A stretch of DNA of 64,000 bases from Pseudomonas aegrilactucae (GTDB lineage: Bacteria; Pseudomonadota; Gammaproteobacteria; Pseudomonadales; Pseudomonadaceae), in contig NZ_JAHTBI010000008.1 of NCBI RefSeq assembly GCF_019168305.1, positions 62,001 to 126,000 on the forward strand, in the 5' to 3' direction. A model generated the notes under the pieces. That model was not told where the DNA came from, ran no database searches, and was given only the letters and a program-made list of their open reading frames with translations. Shown here in pieces: positions 10,065 to 18,229 of this stretch (positions are counted from its first letter, which is position 1; every line of letters begins with the position of its first letter). The position numbers were made by a program, and so were the translations under genes.

Positions 10065-11036
10065 ATGGGTCGAGTCGTAGCGGCAGCGGTGTACAGCGCG
10101 GGCAGGAAAGTCACCAATATCAGCCTCGATGAGGGCGCCGAATGGGCCAGCAAGCCTGGCCATTTCGTCTGGATCGGCCTGGAAGAGCCCAATGCCCAGG
10201 AGCTGGCCAACCTGCAGCGCCAGTTCAACCTGCACGAACTGGCGATCGAGGATGCGCTGGAAAAGCACAGCCGGCCAAAGCTGGAGACCTTCGGTGACGC
10301 GCTGTTCATCGTCACCTATTCCCCGGTGCGCCAGGACGGCAAGCTGGAGTTCATCGAAACCCATATCTTCGCCGGCAACGGCTACATCATCACCTGCCGC
10401 AACGGCCACTCCAAATCCTACGCGCTGGTCCGCCAGCGCTGCGAGGCACGCCCGCTGCTGCTCGAGCACGGCGAAGACTTCGTGCTCTACGCGCTGCTGG
10501 ATTTCGTCACCGAGAACTACCAGCCGGTCAGCGAAGCCATCCACGGCGAGATCGAAGAGCTGGAGAACAACGTGCTGAGCAGCTCGTTGCAGGAAGACGA
10601 CATCCGCCGCCTGCATGGCCTGCGCCGCGACATATTGCGCCTGCGCCGTTATGTGGCGCCGATGATGGAAGTCAGCGAGGAACTGCAGCGCCTGACATTT
10701 CCGTTCATCGACAAGAACATGCGCCCGTATTTTCGCGACGTGCAGATCCATGTCACGCGACAGATGGAAGACCTTTCAGGCATCCGTGACATCGCCAGCC
10801 AGACCATCGAGATCGGCATGCTGCTGGAGTCGTCGCGCCAGAGCATCACCCAGCGCAAGTTCGCGGCCTGGGCGGCGATCCTGGCCTTCCCCACCGCTGT
10901 GGCGGGGATCTACGGGATGAATTTCCAGAACATGCCGGAGTTGAGCTGGCAGTACGGCTACTTCGCCGTACTGGGGGTGATCGCCGTGGGATGCACGACG
11001 CTGTTCGCCAGCTTCAAGCGCTCCGGCTGGCTGTAG
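10065..11036 (+). CDS. CorA-type magnesium/cobalt channel family protein
   Basis: Inner-membrane divalent cation channel of the CorA family (323 residues). A large cytoplasmic N-terminal domain precedes a long stalk helix and two C-terminal membrane segments. The pore signature YGMNF (GMN) lies between them, near residue 285, followed by a short basic tail ending KRSGWL. The start ATG was chosen because upstream in-frame sequence overlaps the acyltransferase gene in another frame. It stands alone between an acyltransferase gene and a convergent amidotransferase gene. Confidence 0.92.
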   Translation: MGRVVAAAVYSAGRKVTNISLDEGAEWASKPGHFVWIGLEEPNAQELANLQRQFNLHELAIEDALEKHSRPKLETFGDALFIVTYSPVRQDGKLEFIETHIFAGNGYIITCRNGHSKSYALVRQRCEARPLLLEHGEDFVLYALLDFVTENYQPVSEAIHGEIEELENNVLSSSLQEDDIRRLHGLRRDILRLRRYVAPMMEVSEELQRLTFPFIDKNMRPYFRDVQIHVTRQMEDLSGIRDIASQTIEIGMLLESSRQSITQRKFAAWAAILAFPTAVAGIYGMNFQNMPELSWQYGYFAVLGVIAVGCTTLFASFKRSGWL

Positions 11037-11039
11037 GGC

Positions 11040-11768
11040 TCAGGCCGACGGGCTGCCCGGCTTGTGCGCAACGAAACGCATCATCCATTCGGCCACGGTG
11101 CTGCCCTGATGCTGCTGGTCGAGGCTGGCCACCCCTCTGCTGTACACCTCCTGCCCCAGGTGCTGCTGGCGCAGGTCCAGCAGCGCCCGCGAATAGTCAT
11201 GGATGAACTCGGGATGGCCCTGGAAACACAGCACCTGATCGCCGATGTGATAGGCCGCATACGGGCAGAAGTCACTGGAGGCGATCACCGTGGCATTTTC
11301 GGGCAGGCGGGTCACCTGGTCCTGATGGCTGATCAGCAAGGTCAGTTCCTCGACCTGCGGGCTCATCCACGGCGCCTTGGCCGCCATCACGTAACGGTGC
11401 GTGCCCACGCCCCAGCCCTGGGTCGCGCGCTCGCTCTTGCCGCCCAGCAGCAGCGCCAGCAACTGATGGCCGAAACACACGCCCAACAGCTTGTCGCCAC
11501 GCTGGTAGCGGTCCAGCAAGAACGCCTTGAGGCGGGCAATCCAAGGGTCGTCGCCAAATGAATCGGCCTTGCTCCCGGTGACCAGGTACGCATCGAACAC
11601 CTGGTCGTCGTCGGGGTAATGGCCATTCATCACGTTGTACACGCGAAACTCGGCGGCAATCGGCTGGTGGGTGAACAGGTGCTCGAACATCCGGCCGTAG
11701 CCCTGATACTGATCGACCAGCTCGGGTCGCAGGACATCGGTTTCCAGGATGCAGATGCGTAACGACAT
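11040..11768 (-). CDS. Class I glutamine amidotransferase-like protein (GMP-synthase GATase type)
   Basis: Stand-alone glutamine amidotransferase domain of about 242 residues. It has the nucleophile elbow GVCFGHQLL (catalytic Cys) near residue 89 and a C-terminal catalytic pair HPEF (His and Glu). The DAYLVTGSKADSFGDDPW segment is typical of the GuaA-like stand-alone family. No synthetase partner adjoins it, so the ammonia or gamma-glutamyl acceptor is unknown; related enzymes hydrolyse gamma-glutamyl conjugates. Start taken at MSLRIC, with GGGACTAAAACT upstream; a longer start 10 codons earlier is less likely. Confidence 0.85.
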   Translation of the reverse strand: MSLRICILETDVLRPELVDQYQGYGRMFEHLFTHQPIAAEFRVYNVMNGHYPDDDQVFDAYLVTGSKADSFGDDPWIARLKAFLLDRYQRGDKLLGVCFGHQLLALLLGGKSERATQGWGVGTHRYVMAAKAPWMSPQVEELTLLISHQDQVTRLPENATVIASSDFCPYAAYHIGDQVLCFQGHPEFIHDYSRALLDLRQQHLGQEVYSRGVASLDQQHQGSTVAEWMMRFVAHKPGSPSA

Positions 11769-12144
11769 AGTTTTAGTCCCGAACGGCATGAGGCACAAAG
11801 TGTCGCTAGAGCCTGCCGCGAATGACGCCTGGAGGCAAGTGTTGACTCGGACGAACGGTCAGGATTGAGCAATGCCGCCAGCCGCTGCGCGCACGCGTCT
11901 AGCAGAAGGGATGATCACCAGGTGGCTATTAGCCTCATAGCATGAATCGCTAAAAAGTTATCGAGTAATACGAAAGGGTTCTAAAACACAGGTAACGTTG
12001 ACCCTAAGGTTAGTTGTATACCGAAACACAGCAGGTTCGTGACGGATGCAGCGGGGATGCATCCCGGACGCTCAGGCGTTTCGCGATGCCTGGACAAGGA
12101 CGCCATTCGGCACTCAGGAATAACAACAAAAAAGGCAGTCAGCC
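11769..12144. other. Gene-free region of about 375 bases
   Basis: Intergenic DNA between the divergent amidotransferase gene and a 31-codon plus-strand gene. It contains AT-rich patches around 11940-12010 that may hold promoters. I found no tRNA, terminator or repeat, and no operator I could name. Confidence 0.35.
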
Positions 12145-12240
12145 ATGTTCAAACAATCGAAAGTACGTCAAGCCGGGCTCATTCTTTTTGCGACGACGTT
12201 GCTGTTGATCGTGCCCAACCTCACGCGCCTGTTCGGCTAA
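12145..12240 (+). CDS. 31-residue single-pass membrane peptide
   Basis: Short open frame too small for usual gene callers. It encodes a basic N-terminus (MFKQSKVRQ) followed by a hydrophobic segment of about 17 residues (AGLILFATTLLLIVPNL) and a short TRLFG end, a clear membrane peptide layout. An AAAGGCAG purine-rich ribosome site sits 8 bases before the ATG. Function unknown; it could be a small regulatory membrane protein. Confidence is moderate because only composition and ribosome site support it. Confidence 0.5.
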   Translation: MFKQSKVRQAGLILFATTLLLIVPNLTRLFG

Positions 12241-12315
12241 GCGCGAACACTCCTTCACCCCGGCGTCACGTCAGCCCTGGTGTATGCTGCCGACCTCGAA
12301 GGTTGGAGACTGCCC

Positions 12316-13113
12316 ATGCGCCATTGCCTTGCCCTGCTGTTGCTGCTGAGCCTGCCGTTGCAGGCGGCGCAATTGACCCTGGCGCTGGGCGACGCAGAGC
12401 GCCACTGGGAGACGGCTCAACTGCTGGCACACCCGCAGGCGCAGGCTATCCGCATCGACAGCGATGTGTCGTACAGGAAGAGCATGCACTACCGTGCCGT
12501 ACCCTTGGCCGCGCTTCTGGAAGGCGTGAAGCCCGAAGACCACCTGCAGGCCGTGGCACTGGACGGCTTTGCCGCCGAGATGCCGGCCGCCGCGTTGCTC
12601 GAGCATGGCCCGACACAAGCGTGGCTGGCCGTGGAAGACCCGGCCCAGCCGTGGCCGCCGCTCAGCCAGGGCAAAGGCAGCGCGGGGCCGTTCTATCTGG
12701 TGTGGACACACCCCGAGGCGGGCCGTATCAGCCCGGAGCAATGGCCGTTTCAGATCGCCAGCATCCGCCGTCTCAAGCCTGTGGCCGAGCGCTTCCCGGC
12801 GCTGCGCCCGGCGTCGCAATTGCGCAGCGACGACCCGATCAACCTGGGCTTTGCGCTGTTTCAGAAGCACTGCCTGGCCTGCCATCGGCTCAATGGTGCC
12901 GGTGACGCCCAGTTTGGCCCGGACCTGAACCTGCCCTACAACCCCACCGAGTATTTCCAGCCCGCGCTCCTGCGCCGCTACATCCGCGACCCGCAAAGCC
13001 TGCGCCATTGGCCACAGGCACGCATGCCCGGCTTTGCCGAAACGGTGATCAGCGACCCGGAACTGGAACAACTGCTGAGCTACCTGGCGCACATGGCCAC
13101 GCGCAAGCCCTGA
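12316..13113 (+). CDS. Periplasmic c-type cytochrome with N-terminal molybdopterin-domain-like region
   Basis: Exported haem protein of 265 residues. It has a signal peptide (about 1-18, ending LPLQAA) and an N-terminal domain of about 150 residues resembling the sulfite-oxidase-like fold (YRAVPLAALLEGV, GPFYLVWTHPEAG). A C-terminal cytochrome c domain follows with haem motif CLACH near residue 195 and a methionine ligand candidate in ARMPGF. The only two cysteines visible are those of the haem motif, so the N-terminal domain cannot bind molybdopterin through the usual cysteine. Start chosen at MRHCLAL to give a proper signal peptide. Redox partner unknown. Confidence 0.85.
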   Translation: MRHCLALLLLLSLPLQAAQLTLALGDAERHWETAQLLAHPQAQAIRIDSDVSYRKSMHYRAVPLAALLEGVKPEDHLQAVALDGFAAEMPAAALLEHGPTQAWLAVEDPAQPWPPLSQGKGSAGPFYLVWTHPEAGRISPEQWPFQIASIRRLKPVAERFPALRPASQLRSDDPINLGFALFQKHCLACHRLNGAGDAQFGPDLNLPYNPTEYFQPALLRRYIRDPQSLRHWPQARMPGFAETVISDPELEQLLSYLAHMATRKP

Positions 13114-13141
13114 GCTTGCAAGGGGTAAACAGAGAATGGAT

Positions 13142-13161
13142 CGGGGCGGCGGGCCGCCCCG
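13142..13161. terminator. GC-rich hairpin between convergent genes
   Basis: A 9-bp perfect stem (cggggcggc / gccgccccg) with a 2-base loop lies between the cytochrome gene and the convergent RraB-like gene. There is no U-tract; it may act as a weak bidirectional terminator. Confidence 0.35.
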
Positions 13162-13177
13162 CGTACTGCAACCGGGT

Positions 13178-13507
13178 TCAGGCCAGCAATCGTTCCTGCT
13201 TGACCCCCCAGCCCTGGATCTCACCGCCCAGGGGCGAGATGGCAATCTCGAAATCATGCTCGAACTCGCCGATACCCCCGTAGGTGGCGTACATCACCTT
13301 GCTCAATTCCAGTTGCCAGCCTTCGTCGCTCTCACGCACCTGCGCGCTGAGCGACTCGCCACGAAACTGCCCTGCTGCCCTGCGCGCCCGCTCCTCGTCC
13401 GGGAAAACCGCATAGAACTCGATAGGATGGATTTGTGCAAAATCGAAACCGCCTTCTTTCATGCGGCGCAAAACCGTGCTGCTGATGTCCTCATACTGGC
13501 TGCTCAT
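13178..13507 (-). CDS. RraB-type ribonuclease E inhibitor domain protein
   Basis: A 109-residue protein resembling the regulator of ribonuclease activity B fold: N-terminal helix (ISSTVLRRMKEGGFD), then FYAVFPDEERARRAAGQF and a C-terminal strand set (YATYGGIGEFEHDFE). In E. coli RraB binds RNase E; here that role is inference only. The domain is also found in unrelated small proteins near toxin-immunity loci. Downstream of the Tli4-like cluster on the same strand but 196 bases away from the preceding gene. Confidence 0.65.
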   Translation of the reverse strand: MSSQYEDISSTVLRRMKEGGFDFAQIHPIEFYAVFPDEERARRAAGQFRGESLSAQVRESDEGWQLELSKVMYATYGGIGEFEHDFEIAISPLGGEIQGWGVKQERLLA

Positions 13508-13703
13508 GAATCGTCCTCCTCGTCGCGATGGATAGACTTTCAGTGCGATAGCACTTGCCCACCACGCGGGACGACGGTGGGCAATTCGAGCGGATGCAGC
13601 GGATGCAGCGATGGTTTAAAGGGAAACAGGGCCTGCAGCGTTGAAACGTGGCCCTGCCAGCAGCCTAGCGCCAATCAGCCTGGTATGCCAGTGACAAAAG
13701 CGT

Positions 13704-13940
13704 TCAGGGCATCTGGACAATCGAAGTGATTTGCACCCCGCTCTGCTCCTTCAGCCACTTGGCCGTAGGAGAGACGACGCGGTCCTGGAAATCGTTGAGG
13801 TCGAGTTCGGCCATGACGGGAAACAGGTGGGTACGAATCAGCCGCGCAGCCTCTTCGATGCTGGGCTCGCGCTCGGCGGTAAACGGCAGCGAGGTCCTTT
13901 CGCCTTTTTGATCGACAAAGGTAATTTCCCACGCTTTCAT
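13704..13940 (-). CDS. Small hypothetical protein
   Basis: A 78-residue soluble protein (starts MKAWEITFVDQKGER, contains PSIEEAARLIRTHLFP) preceded by a GAGGAG ribosome site. I do not recognise the family. It lies 73 bases downstream of the last Tli4-like gene on the same strand, so it may share that transcript. Start chosen from the ribosome site; a longer in-frame alternative does not exist in this frame. Confidence 0.65.
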   Translation of the reverse strand: MKAWEITFVDQKGERTSLPFTAEREPSIEEAARLIRTHLFPVMAELDLNDFQDRVVSPTAKWLKEQSGVQITSIVQMP

Positions 13941-14013
13941 TGGATTCTCCTCAGTGACGCAACTCAGGGTGAATCAGCCTTACCTTCCGTTGACCCCGCG
14001 CCAGGGCGGTTGT

Positions 14014-15354
14014 TCAGTCAGCCTGCGGCTCGAAGCGATGGTTGCCCGGCAACGCCCGGATGCTTTTCAGGGTGGTCAGTACATCGGCCTGGACAGCCGC
14101 GTACGTCAGCGCCGGCTGGGAGTGATCGTCGAGCACCGTCAGCCCCACGCTGGGCTGATACTCGCTGGCAGGGGCGTCGACGGTGAGTACGAACGTTTCG
14201 TAGTTTGCCGGTTTCTGGTACGCATCCTGGGCAAAGTAGCCCGCACCCTCGAGGCTGCCGTACACGGCGCCCAGCGGCACGCGCAAGGGACCGAACGCGT
14301 CGGTCTGGACGAGAATCGGAAAGCGTCGATCGCCCACATGCTCCAACAGCTTGCGCATCAACTCAGGGCCTTTCCGGTACTCGCCCCCCATGCTCAGTCT
14401 GTGCGGCAGGTGTGGGTTGTTCACAGGGTTGAAGCCCAGGGTGATCGCATGCGGCGGGGTGCCATCGTCGGCAATGAAGCCGAACGGCAGGCAGAAGCCG
14501 CTTTGCTGCGGGATTTCGTTTTGCTCGCGCGTCCTGAACGCGGCGAGCACGGCGCGCGCCTTCGGCTCTACATGTTCCAGCAATGCCGGTGCGCCAGAGG
14601 CGTCCGGCCCTGCATCAAACACAAAGCGATAGATGCGCTGGTTGCGCCACAGGTACGCCAACAGCCTGCCCGGCGTCCAGTCGGCAAACGAATCCGCCAT
14701 CCCCAGGTTCAGAAAGCGCTCCTGCTCGAACACGGCATCAGTCGGCCACTTGGCCTGTTCCTCCAGATAGGCCGCGCGCTCGGCCTCCAGCTTGACGGTG
14801 GGGCGTCCCTGGGGCGTGAATTCGCGGATCATGTCGTTGAGCACGAACAACTCGGTGCTCACCCAGTTGATACGGGTAACGGTTTCCTCCAGATCGCTAC
14901 GCTGGTCCAGCAGCGCGGAATAGTCCTGATTTTTTTCCTTTTTCGCCTCGATTCTGGCCTGCAGCGCCTCGATCTGCGCTCGCACCACCCGCGTCTGCGC
15001 CGCCCCGCGACGAGGACCGTGGACAAGCTTCAGGCGATCAAAGACGTTTCGATCCGTCACGGGGCTGACTTCGATCTTCACCAGGTAGGGCTGGTCGGGC
15101 GTAAGCCCCTCGCCATACACGACCTGCTGGTCACCGAGGGTGAGGGTGGGGCTGATGGGCTCGAAGTCCGGCTCATGCCAGTAGCCCCCCACAAGCTGCC
15201 AGGCAATCTCCTTGGGCACATCGAACTGCACCCGTCCCATGCACTCGGTACGCCAGCCCGGCGGTGTCTGGTAATCCGGTTGCGGCGCGGCCAGCGACGA
15301 CAGCGGCATTGCCAGCAACGCCATCCAGATACAGCCCTTGTTCAACGACCTCAT
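14014..15354 (-). CDS. Tli4-family type VI secretion immunity protein, copy A
   Basis: Predicted periplasmic immunity protein against a Tle4-type phospholipase effector. It has a signal peptide (about 1-23, ending SSLAA) followed by PGWRTECMGRVQFDVP, the Cys-x-Gly-Arg plus aspartate pattern that I associate with the Tli4 N-terminal domain. A charged helical hairpin in the middle and a C-terminal domain with GFCLPFGFIADDG follow. Start set at the second Met because an AGGGGAA site lies 8 bases before it. It is clearly paralogous to the next gene upstream (copy B). No effector gene adjoins. The family call rests on motif memory. Confidence 0.65.
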   Translation of the reverse strand: MRSLNKGCIWMALLAMPLSSLAAPQPDYQTPPGWRTECMGRVQFDVPKEIAWQLVGGYWHEPDFEPISPTLTLGDQQVVYGEGLTPDQPYLVKIEVSPVTDRNVFDRLKLVHGPRRGAAQTRVVRAQIEALQARIEAKKEKNQDYSALLDQRSDLEETVTRINWVSTELFVLNDMIREFTPQGRPTVKLEAERAAYLEEQAKWPTDAVFEQERFLNLGMADSFADWTPGRLLAYLWRNQRIYRFVFDAGPDASGAPALLEHVEPKARAVLAAFRTREQNEIPQQSGFCLPFGFIADDGTPPHAITLGFNPVNNPHLPHRLSMGGEYRKGPELMRKLLEHVGDRRFPILVQTDAFGPLRVPLGAVYGSLEGAGYFAQDAYQKPANYETFVLTVDAPASEYQPSVGLTVLDDHSQPALTYAAVQADVLTTLKSIRALPGNHRFEPQAD

Positions 15355-15444
15355 GTGCATTTCCCCTGCCGCCCCGCTTCCCGAGGCGCGTGATGTGAAT
15401 ATCCATTTGAATCAGCCCAACCTTGCGCTGCCCCACGGGGCTCC

Positions 15445-16794
15445 TCAGTCGGGCACCGGCTCGAAACGATGGCCCCCCGGCAACGCCCGTACACTTTCCA
15501 GCGTGGTGAGGAAATCGGCCTTGGAGGGCTCGAATTCAAGCGGTGGGTCGGAGTGTTCGTTGATGACGCTGAGCATCACCGTCGGCTGGTACTCGGTGGA
15601 CAGGCTGCCGGCGGTTATCTTGAAGGTTTCGATGGGCGACAGTTCGAAGGTGTCGGGCAGGAAGGGACGGTAGCGCGCGCCGCCGATTCTGCCCTTGGCG
15701 GCCCCGATCTGCACCCTGGATGGCCCGAACTTGTCGACGCTCATCAGTTGCGGAAACGGATTGGCGATCAGCCGCGCCAGCAGCATCGGCAGCATGTCGA
15801 CGGCTTTTTCACCGTCATCGCTCATGCTCAGGCGGTGCAGCAGTTTAGGGTTGTCCACCGGGGTAAAGCCCAGGGTGATGCCGTGTCGCGGCGTCCCATC
15901 GTCGGCAATGAAGCCGTACGGTATGCAGAAGCCGTTGTCCTTCGGAATTTCATACTGCGCACGCGTACGGAAGGCGGCCAGTACGGCACGCGCCTTGGGC
16001 TCCAGTGGCGTCAGCGCATCGGAGGTGTCCAGCGCACCCGGGCCGCCCTGGAACTCGAAGCGATACAGGCGCTGATCGCGAAACAGGTACGCGACCAGTC
16101 TGTTGTCATGCCAATGGGCAAACGCGTCAGGCAGGCCCAGCTCGATAAAGCGCTCCTGTTCGAACTGCGCATCGGTCGGCCACTGGGTCTGCTCCTTGAA
16201 ATAGGCATCGTACTCAGCCTGCAGCTTGTCCACCGGCCGCCCCTCGCGCCTGAACTGCTGGAGGATGTCATCGATCATGATCAGCTGCGAGTGAACATAA
16301 CCGATGCGCTTGAGGGTGTCCTTCAGGTCACGCTGCTGCTGGAGCAGTGCCTCGATCGCCCTTTGGTCCCCTTTGCTCTGGTCGTATTGTGTGTCCAACG
16401 CGTCGATCCGGCGTTGCACAACGCGCTCCTGCGCCTCTCCACGCCCCAGGGTCTGGATATACCGGTAATATTCGAAGACCTTGGGGTCGGTCAACGGGCT
16501 GACCGCGATATTGACCAGATAGCGGTGGCCCGGCGTCAGCCCTTCCCCATACGCGACCTGCCTCTCGCCCGGGGTGATGGTGGGGTTGGGTTGAGGATCG
16601 TCGAAAAAGGGCTTTCCCCAGTGGTAATCGACCATGTGCCAGGCAATGTCCCCGGGCACATCGAACTGCACCCGCCCCATGCACTCGGTGCGCCAGCCCG
16701 GCGGTGTCTGGTAATCCGGTTGCGGGCCGGCCAGCGACGGCAGCGGCGCGGCCAGCAACGCCAGCCAAATCCAGCGCAGCTGCAAAGCCTTCAT
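15445..16794 (-). CDS. Tli4-family type VI secretion immunity protein, copy B
   Basis: 449-residue paralogue of copy A with the same signal peptide layout (ending PSLAG) and near-identical PDYQTPPGWRTECMGRV block. Middle coiled-coil segment rich in Gln and Arg, then GFCIPYGFIADDGTP and VRALPGGHRFEPVPD at the C-terminus. An AAGGGAAACG ribosome site precedes the ATG. Copies A and B are far closer to each other than to copy C, consistent with a recent tandem duplication. As for A, the immunity role is inferred from family, and the cognate effector is not in the window. Confidence 0.65.
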   Translation of the reverse strand: MKALQLRWIWLALLAAPLPSLAGPQPDYQTPPGWRTECMGRVQFDVPGDIAWHMVDYHWGKPFFDDPQPNPTITPGERQVAYGEGLTPGHRYLVNIAVSPLTDPKVFEYYRYIQTLGRGEAQERVVQRRIDALDTQYDQSKGDQRAIEALLQQQRDLKDTLKRIGYVHSQLIMIDDILQQFRREGRPVDKLQAEYDAYFKEQTQWPTDAQFEQERFIELGLPDAFAHWHDNRLVAYLFRDQRLYRFEFQGGPGALDTSDALTPLEPKARAVLAAFRTRAQYEIPKDNGFCIPYGFIADDGTPRHGITLGFTPVDNPKLLHRLSMSDDGEKAVDMLPMLLARLIANPFPQLMSVDKFGPSRVQIGAAKGRIGGARYRPFLPDTFELSPIETFKITAGSLSTEYQPTVMLSVINEHSDPPLEFEPSKADFLTTLESVRALPGGHRFEPVPD

Positions 16795-16813
16795 GTACGT
16801 TTCCCTTTCTGTG

Positions 16814-18103
16814 TCACTTGCGGTGCGTTCGGCAGGGCGTGTACCTGCCCCAGTATCTCGACGCCTCGGCCTCCAACAGCCTCAGGCTCAGCCCTTCGCG
16901 GCTGTGCAACTGGTCCACCTGCAGGATCATCGAGGGAACGGGCGTGGAGCCCAGGTGCGCTGCCCGCAACTGGAATGTTTCGCGGCGATCCGTTTCGTGT
17001 TCGAGGTACCACTTGGTCAGCGTGGTGGTTTGCAGGAGGGTCATCTGCCCCAGCCGGAACTGCCGTTCCGGCAGTTGCTCGCGTACGGGGAAGGTGGTGC
17101 GGTCGAGCGACAGGTCGGCGGCCCGCCGGGCCTCGAACTGTTCGCGCAGCGGCTGGCTGGCCACCTGAAGGTCGTAGCGGACCGCCTCCTGATGCCGCCC
17201 GAACCACGCGGCGCGCACCGCATAGGGGGATGTGCCGTCATCGGCCAGGAAGCCGAACGGCAGGCATACGCCCGGTTGCCGAGGCACTTCGAAGGCGGCG
17301 CGCGGACGCAAGGCGGCCAGCACACGGCGCACGTGAGGGTCCAGCCGCTGCAGTACCTCCTCGTTGCTCACTCCCCGCTCGATATAACCGAAGTTCAGCT
17401 TGTAGACGCGCGACTGGCGCCACAGCACCACGGTCAACCCCTGCTCGTTGTACACCGCATAGCCATCCTCCAGGGCAAAGTCCGGCAGTACCTGCCACTT
17501 GAAGCGATCAGAGACGGGGTACCCCGCGTCTTCACGGTTCAGCCGCTGAAGGCGCGCCTGCAGCGTATCCACTGGCCAGCCCTTGCCCGTGAAGTCGGCG
17601 ATCATTGCCTCAAGCGCCGCCCGTTCAGCGGGGATCTTGTGGACGCGTTCGAAGGTGCGCGCAAGCGCCTTGTAACGCTCGTTCAAGGCGTAGTACTCGC
17701 TCGGCTTTCGGTCCTTGAGGTACGGGGTCATCAGGTTCCCGATGCGTACCTGCTCGGCCACGATGTACTCACTCTGCGCATTGGCCCGGCTCAGGACCAG
17801 GCGATCCTTGAGGCGCTCGTACAGCTCACGGGTAGTGAGCGGGCTCACATCGATAGTGACCAGGTGCGATTCCCCGGAGAACTCCGGCGCGCCGTAGTCG
17901 GCCTGCCACGTATCGCCCCCTGGCATGAAGCGGGCGAACGGCTCGCCCAGGCGAAGACCGCTCATTTGCCACTCCAGGCTGGCCGGTACCACAAGGCTGG
18001 AGCGCCCCACGCACTCCTGAGCCGTATCAGGCGCAGGCGATGCGGCATCAGCCACTGCATGAATCGAATGGCACAGGCACACAAGCAACACGAACACACG
18101 CAC
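16814..18103 (-). CDS. Tli4-family immunity-like protein, divergent copy C
   Basis: 429-residue exported protein distantly related to copies A and B: the N-terminal domain keeps ECVGRSSLVVP, and the C-terminal domain keeps GVCLPFGFLADDGTSP. The start was placed at a GTG because an AAAGGA site lies 7 bases upstream and it yields a clean signal peptide (MRVFVLLVCLCHSIHAVADA). A longer ATG start at 18196 would add a polar leader and read through the preceding hairpin. It is the first gene of the three-gene tandem, 19 bases before copy B. Target unknown. Confidence 0.6.
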   Translation of the reverse strand: MRVFVLLVCLCHSIHAVADAASPAPDTAQECVGRSSLVVPASLEWQMSGLRLGEPFARFMPGGDTWQADYGAPEFSGESHLVTIDVSPLTTRELYERLKDRLVLSRANAQSEYIVAEQVRIGNLMTPYLKDRKPSEYYALNERYKALARTFERVHKIPAERAALEAMIADFTGKGWPVDTLQARLQRLNREDAGYPVSDRFKWQVLPDFALEDGYAVYNEQGLTVVLWRQSRVYKLNFGYIERGVSNEEVLQRLDPHVRRVLAALRPRAAFEVPRQPGVCLPFGFLADDGTSPYAVRAAWFGRHQEAVRYDLQVASQPLREQFEARRAADLSLDRTTFPVREQLPERQFRLGQMTLLQTTTLTKWYLEHETDRRETFQLRAAHLGSTPVPSMILQVDQLHSREGLSLRLLEAEASRYWGRYTPCRTHRK

Positions 18104-18185
18104 GCAAACATCCTTTTTTGCGGGGCCGATACCGGCCCCTCTAGCTGAGGCGCGTGATTTGAGCATCCATGGCCCGAAAAGCCAA

Positions 18186-18205
18186 GACCCCGGCAAGCCG
18201 GGGTC
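18186..18205 (-). terminator. Hairpin terminator after the sulfatase-fold gene
   Basis: A 9-bp perfect stem (gaccccggc / gccggggtc, 2-base loop) lies about 25 bases after the stop of the large upstream gene; on the minus strand it is followed by TTGGCTTTTC, a weak U-rich tail. It separates that gene from the immunity cluster. Confidence 0.6.
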
Positions 18206-18229
18206 CTGTTCAGTGCAACGCGCGCAGCG

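Noticed and set aside
11769..12144. Small RNA in the gene-free region
   Set aside because: No hairpin followed by a U-tract was found to support a small RNA.
15469..17502. Long plus-strand open frame opposite the Tli4-like genes
   Set aside because: Its translation is Arg/Gly/Gln-rich and lacks domains; it is the antisense shadow of copies B and C, which have signal peptides, ribosome sites and paralogy.
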